A stretch of DNA of 54,764 nt, from contig NZ_BMQL01000027.1 of the NCBI RefSeq assembly GCF_014648095.1, positions 1 through 54,764 of the forward strand, in the 5' to 3' direction. Below are positions 50,063-54,764 of the stretch, piece after piece. The notes below the pieces were generated by a model. It saw nothing but the letters and a program-made list of their open reading frames with translations. It ran no database searches and was not told the DNA's origin. The position numbers and the translations under genes were made by a program. This DNA comes from Deinococcus ruber (GTDB lineage: Bacteria; Deinococcota; Deinococci; Deinococcales; Deinococcaceae). The stretch's first letter is position 1; each line of letters starts with the position of its first letter.

Positions 50063-53019
50063 TTAGAAGTTGAGGGTGTAGCTGACCTTGAATGCGGTCG
50101 CGCTAGAGTTGTTCGCCGGGGTGACGAAGTCGTTGTAGCGGAAGTAGCCAGCGTTCAGGCCCAAGCCGTTGAAGTTGACCTGACCGAACACGCCCTGCAC
50201 GCTGCCAGCCGAAACATTGCCCGCCGTAGTCCTGCCGAAATCAATAAACTTCGAACCAAAGTTGCCACCCGTGAAGGGATCACTAGCGCCGCCCAGCGGG
50301 GAGTTGAAGAAGCGATCAGCGGTAGGGCTGAAGGTTGCAGTGCCGCCGCTGGCGCTGCTGGCAGCGGTGGGGCTACCCACGTTAAAGCCCTGCCAGTATC
50401 CATAGCCGATGCTCGCGGTGGTGTTGGCAATGCCGATATCATTCAACGTCAGCGCGGCCTGACCGTACAGTTCGGTCTTGGAGTCACTGTTGACGGCGAT
50501 ACTTGCACCGGGGGTGGTGATCGAGTTAGCGAAGCCAGCGTTAAAGCTGGGCTTGCCGATGACGCCACTCAACGCGGGAACCGCAACAGTCACACCGTAC
50601 TTGACAGCATTGTAAGTACGGGTTCTGATAGCGAGTCCATCTGCTGGAGTCGTGAAGGTTGATCCATTATTACCACTCAGGTTGAAGCTATGGTAGCGAG
50701 CAAACGGAGTCACGGTAATACCGCCCAGCGTGGCAGCGTAGCTACCATATGCCTGGAAGTCGTTGGCCTTCTCGTTGTAGAAGTACTGGTCGGCTACGGT
50801 AAAGTTCAGACCCTTTACCAGTGCGTCGGCAGCAGCACCGTCGTGCTTCAGCACACCACCGTACGTGCTGGAGTACGCAAACGGAACCAGGGCAGTGTCC
50901 TGGTACGCAGCAGTGCTGTTGTAAACGTAGTCACCCGTCGCGTGCACACTGGTTGAGTTGATGCCAATACCAGCGCTGTTGTAGAAGCCCGTCAGGCTCA
51001 GACCGAACAGCTTGCCACCCAGGGCCACACCGTAAGCAGTACGGTAAGAGGCGTTAGGAGTCAGCGTGGAAGTCGCCGTAGTACCACTAGCGTTATAAAC
51101 ATCGACTTTGTCAGCACCGGGGTTATAGCTGCTATAACGATCACCGAACGCAGCCACCGTCACAGGCCCAAGGGTGGTGGACAAGGCACCGCCGTAGCCG
51201 ACCACGTCTGCGCCGTAGGTGTTGGCGTTAGCGTTACCCGCATCGGTGGAATAGTAGTAGGTGTCATTGGGCGACATACCCGCAACGCCATTGGCATAAG
51301 CCGGCTCGATAGCACGGTAGTTTGCCGCAACCTTTGCGATGCCCAGATCAACAGAGGCCTTGGTGTAGAAAGCGTTGTCGCCCTTGTTAAATACATCGGC
51401 GATGCCTGTGTAAGCGCCATTCGTGCCCGAGCCGGCACCGTCTTTGGCACTCAGATCGTACACGCCCTGCAGGCTCACTGGTCCAACCTTCACGTCGTAA
51501 TCCACACCATAGGCGCTACGGTTGCCAACATTCTGAGCGTAGTTCAGACCAATGGTACCGAGGTTGTAGGGATTCACTTCAGCACGAACGCCGTAGTAGA
51601 AGCCGTTGATGACAGGAGGAGTAGGAATGGTCGTCGCAGTGTTCGCAAGGTAAATAGTATTCCCGTTGGCATCAAGAGCAACAGGGCTTCCGTCAGTACC
51701 CGCAACTACGTTAGCGCTTGCATTACCGACCACAACGGTCAGCTTGGGTGCGAAAGGCAGCGAGGTCGCGTTGATAGTCGCTACAACGCCCTTACGGTTC
51801 ACGACAGGCTCGGTATCGCTGTTAGCGTTGAAGAGATAGTCGTTGAAGCGGAATGCGCTGTTGGTAATCTGGAAGACCGCCGAGAACGCCTGACCGCCGA
51901 GGCTACCGTTGATGGTGGCGTTGTCGATCTGCACCAGGTTGGCCCCGGTGATCTCAAAGTTCGCAGTGGCGTCGCTCACAACCAACGTGCCGTTGGCAGT
52001 GATCAGGTTGCTGGCCTTGATGCCAAAGTTGAAGCCACCGCCCGAGAAGGTGTTGGTGGTGTCAGCACACTTCTCAGCGAAGGCACGCAGGTAGCCGCTA
52101 GCATTGTTGCAGTCCGTACCAATGCTGAATACGCCATCAGCGAAGGTTTTGCGGGTGACACGGTCAACGTCGAAGTTGGTCGGGCCGTTCAGCAGGCTAA
52201 TCGCACCATAAGTGGCTGACAGGCTACCGGTGAAGCTGACCTTAGGAGCCTTCTCCAGCGTGGTGACGCGGTATCAATGCCCGAGACGCGGGTGGTCAGG
52301 GCGTTGAAGTCGGCGCGGCCAACCAGGTCGGGCAGAGCGCTCTCGACGGCGCTGACACGGTCCTGGAGGCCCAGGATGTCGTTGTTCAGGAGAACCGTCA
52401 GGTCGTTCAGCGCTGCGATGCTGCTGGCGTTGTCGTCCACGTCAGCGCGCAGGCTGTCGTAGTTGCTCTGGAGGTCGTCAGCGCGGGCACTGAGGTCGCT
52501 GATCTGCTGATTCAGCGCATCGAGCGCGGCGGTGTCGCCAGCAGGTGCAGGGGTGGTGTCGGTGGGGGTACCCAGGGCCTCGACGCGGGCTTCCAGGCGG
52601 GCGAAATCGTCCTGGCTGACCGAGTTGCTCTCCAGGTCGGTGACGCGCACACCCAGGGCGGCCAGGTCGGCGGCCAGTTCCTGCACGGCGTTCTGGAGGG
52701 CAGTCAGGGTCTCGGGATCGATGGTCGTGGTGCTGCCCGTGGTGGTGGTCACGGTGCCAGCAGCGATCTGATCCAGCAGGCGCGAGATGATGACGGCGGC
52801 TTCGTAGCGCGTCAGGTTCTGGGTGCCGCGGAAGGTGCCGTCCGGGTAGCCCAGGATGATGCCCTTCGCCACGATCTTGTCGATGGCGTCCTTGGCCCAG
52901 TGGCCAGCGGGCACATCAGTGAGGGTCGGCACTTGCGGAGCCGAAGCCGCAGGTGTCGTCTGGGCCGAAGCGAAGCCTACGGCCATCGCAGCGGTGAGAA
53001 CGAGCAGATACTTCTTCAT
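50063..53019 (-). pseudogene. slpA: S-layer/outer-membrane protein SlpA, frameshifted in this sequence
   Basis: The gene reads in two frames. From ATG 53019 the product has a signal peptide (MKKYLLVLTAAMAVGFASAQ). One SLH domain follows (about residues 31-77; GHWAKDAIDKIVAKGIILGY, FRGTQNLTRYEAAVIISRLL) with a long coiled coil ending FNALTTRVSGIDT. There a C is missing (minus strand near 52272; GATACCGCG where GATACCCGCG is expected). After it the other frame continues VTTLEKAPKVSFTG and runs open through the beta-barrel domain to 50063, ending ATAFKVSYTLNF. Restored, the protein is about 985 residues, as for Deinococcus SlpA, which tethers the outer membrane to the cell wall. As written, translation stops near 52189. 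Either an assembly error or a real mutation is possible. Confidence 0.85.
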
Positions 53020-53349
53020 AACTTACCCCCAAAAGGTGTCGTGCAGATCAACGTTTCGGACTTCTAGACGACGTCGGGGCGAGTTGCCGGGTTTCTTCTC
53101 CCAAAGATGAGTGCCCTTGCCGCTTCCCTGCACAACCTGGCCTCGGTACTCGTTTATGAGAACAGAGGAGTCCAGATCAGGGTGATGATACATGGATGAA
53201 AAGGACAGGTCAACCGCAAGAAGCCGCGCCTATGGCACAAGAAGCGCGGCTGACTGATTTCTGATGCGATCTGGACGTAGGTTTCTCAGATGAGAGCGCT
53301 AAACTTCTATTTATCTACAGCGAAATTTGCCGTGCAGTACAGCGGAAAT
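53020..53349 (-). other. 330-nt gap: slpA leader and tgt 3' region
   Basis: Besides the slpA promoter, this gap has a leader of about 158 nt, GGGGGT as ribosome-binding site and an 8-bp inverted repeat AGCCGCGC/GCGCGGCT (53222-53251) that could end the tgt transcript. No ORF is credible. Confidence 0.6.
53185..53213 (-). promoter_or_regulatory. Sigma-70 promoter of slpA
   Basis: On the minus strand TTGACC (53208-53213), a 17-bp spacer and TATCAT (53185-53190) are close to consensus. The expected start near 53178 gives a long untranslated leader, in contrast to the many leaderless genes. Confidence 0.75.
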
Positions 53350-54651
<1,302 letters not shown>

Positions 54652-54707
54652 CTATGGGCGGCCTTTTTCATCTTCTGATGGCGTCTTGCTGCCACCTATG
54701 GGAGCAT

Positions 54708-54740
54708 AAAAAAGCCCCCAACCGTTGAAAGGTTGGGGGC
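54708..54740 (-). terminator. Terminator behind a tRNA at the window edge
   Basis: On the minus strand a perfect 10-bp stem, GCCCCCAACC/GGTTGGGGGC with loop TTTCAAC, is followed by TTTTTT (54708-54713). Confidence 0.9.
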
Positions 54741-54744
54741 GAAA

Positions 54745-54764
54745 TGGAGCGGGAGACGCGATTC
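54745..54764 (-). tRNA. 3' end of a tRNA, probably tRNA-Gly (partial)
   Basis: On the minus strand the last bases read GAATCGCGTCTCCCGCTCCA: end of the T-loop, T-stem, 3' acceptor strand, discriminator base U and encoded CCA. The acceptor implies a 5' strand GCGGGAG, as in tRNA-Gly. The body is outside the window. A terminator lies directly downstream. Confidence 0.7.

Noticed and set aside
50063..53019. Two separate genes (SLH protein and porin-like protein)
   Set aside because: The second half has no start codon signals or ribosome-binding site, and the frames join into one SlpA-type protein when one base is added.

Overview
The window is chromosomal DNA of a Deinococcus species. It has high GC and long antisense shadow ORFs. 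The lineage markers are DdrO (repressor of the radiation/desiccation response), a SlpA-type S-layer/outer-membrane protein with one SLH domain, a DUF4900 pilus-type protein, BamA, a lysine-tailed Dps and a BshB1-type bacillithiol deacetylase. Many genes carry a TANNNT -10 box only 5-9 nt before the start codon, the hallmark of leaderless mRNAs described for Deinococcus. I used this to fix many starts.

Layout. 1-2.7 kb: probable end of an insertion-sequence transposase, then a pseudopilin and a DUF4900 protein. 2.9-7.7 kb: alaS, an MBL hydrolase, dps and a DUF4385 gene. 7.8-10.5 kb: bamA. 11-12.7 kb: yggS-type PLP protein and a DivIVA protein with eight 11-residue repeats. 12.7-16.4 kb: dynamin-like GTPase, a small divergent gene, hisF-hisIE. 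16.5-23.1 kb: response regulator, DUF72, a membrane protein, dus, a DinB-family protein, an esterase, a C39-like peptidase and a zinc-ribbon protein. 23.2-28.0 kb: a MoxR AAA+ / VWA / MocA-like / XdhC set resembling the accessory genes of molybdenum hydroxylases (CO or xanthine dehydrogenase type), without structural subunits. 28.1-29.1 kb: a CitE-like lyase translationally coupled to a tiny leader ORF.

29.2-37.1 kb: a sugar-uptake locus. It has a LacI-family regulator with two TGTAACCGRTTAC operators, a MalE-like binding protein, two unusual permeases (one with a long insertion after the first helix), a debranching-type glucosidase and an HD protein. No ATPase gene is present, so a shared ATPase is expected elsewhere. 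37.1-39.8 kb: nitrilase, GNAT and SnoaL-like genes, then bshB1. 39.9-42.7 kb: rpmF, a small membrane protein, an unknown protein, moaC and yceD. 42.9-45.2 kb: arginase, a lipoprotein and a membrane-anchored PIG-L deacetylase.

45.2-50.0 kb: ddrO with a long leader, a small divergent gene, an M32 carboxypeptidase, folC and ppaC. 50.0-54.7 kb: slpA, split by a one-base frameshift in this sequence, then tgt and the 3' end of a tRNA (probably tRNA-Gly).

Most notable: (i) the ddrO transcript appears to start at a near-leaderless 42-codon upstream ORF whose stop overlaps the ddrO start, and a degenerate RDRM-like palindrome covers the -35 box; (ii) slpA is broken by a missing base, yet keeps a good promoter and a leader of about 158 nt; (iii) a 17-bp tandem duplication of a ribosome-binding/start unit creates two 6-codon mini-ORFs linked by ATGA overlaps. 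I found no CRISPR array, prophage or secondary-metabolite cluster.
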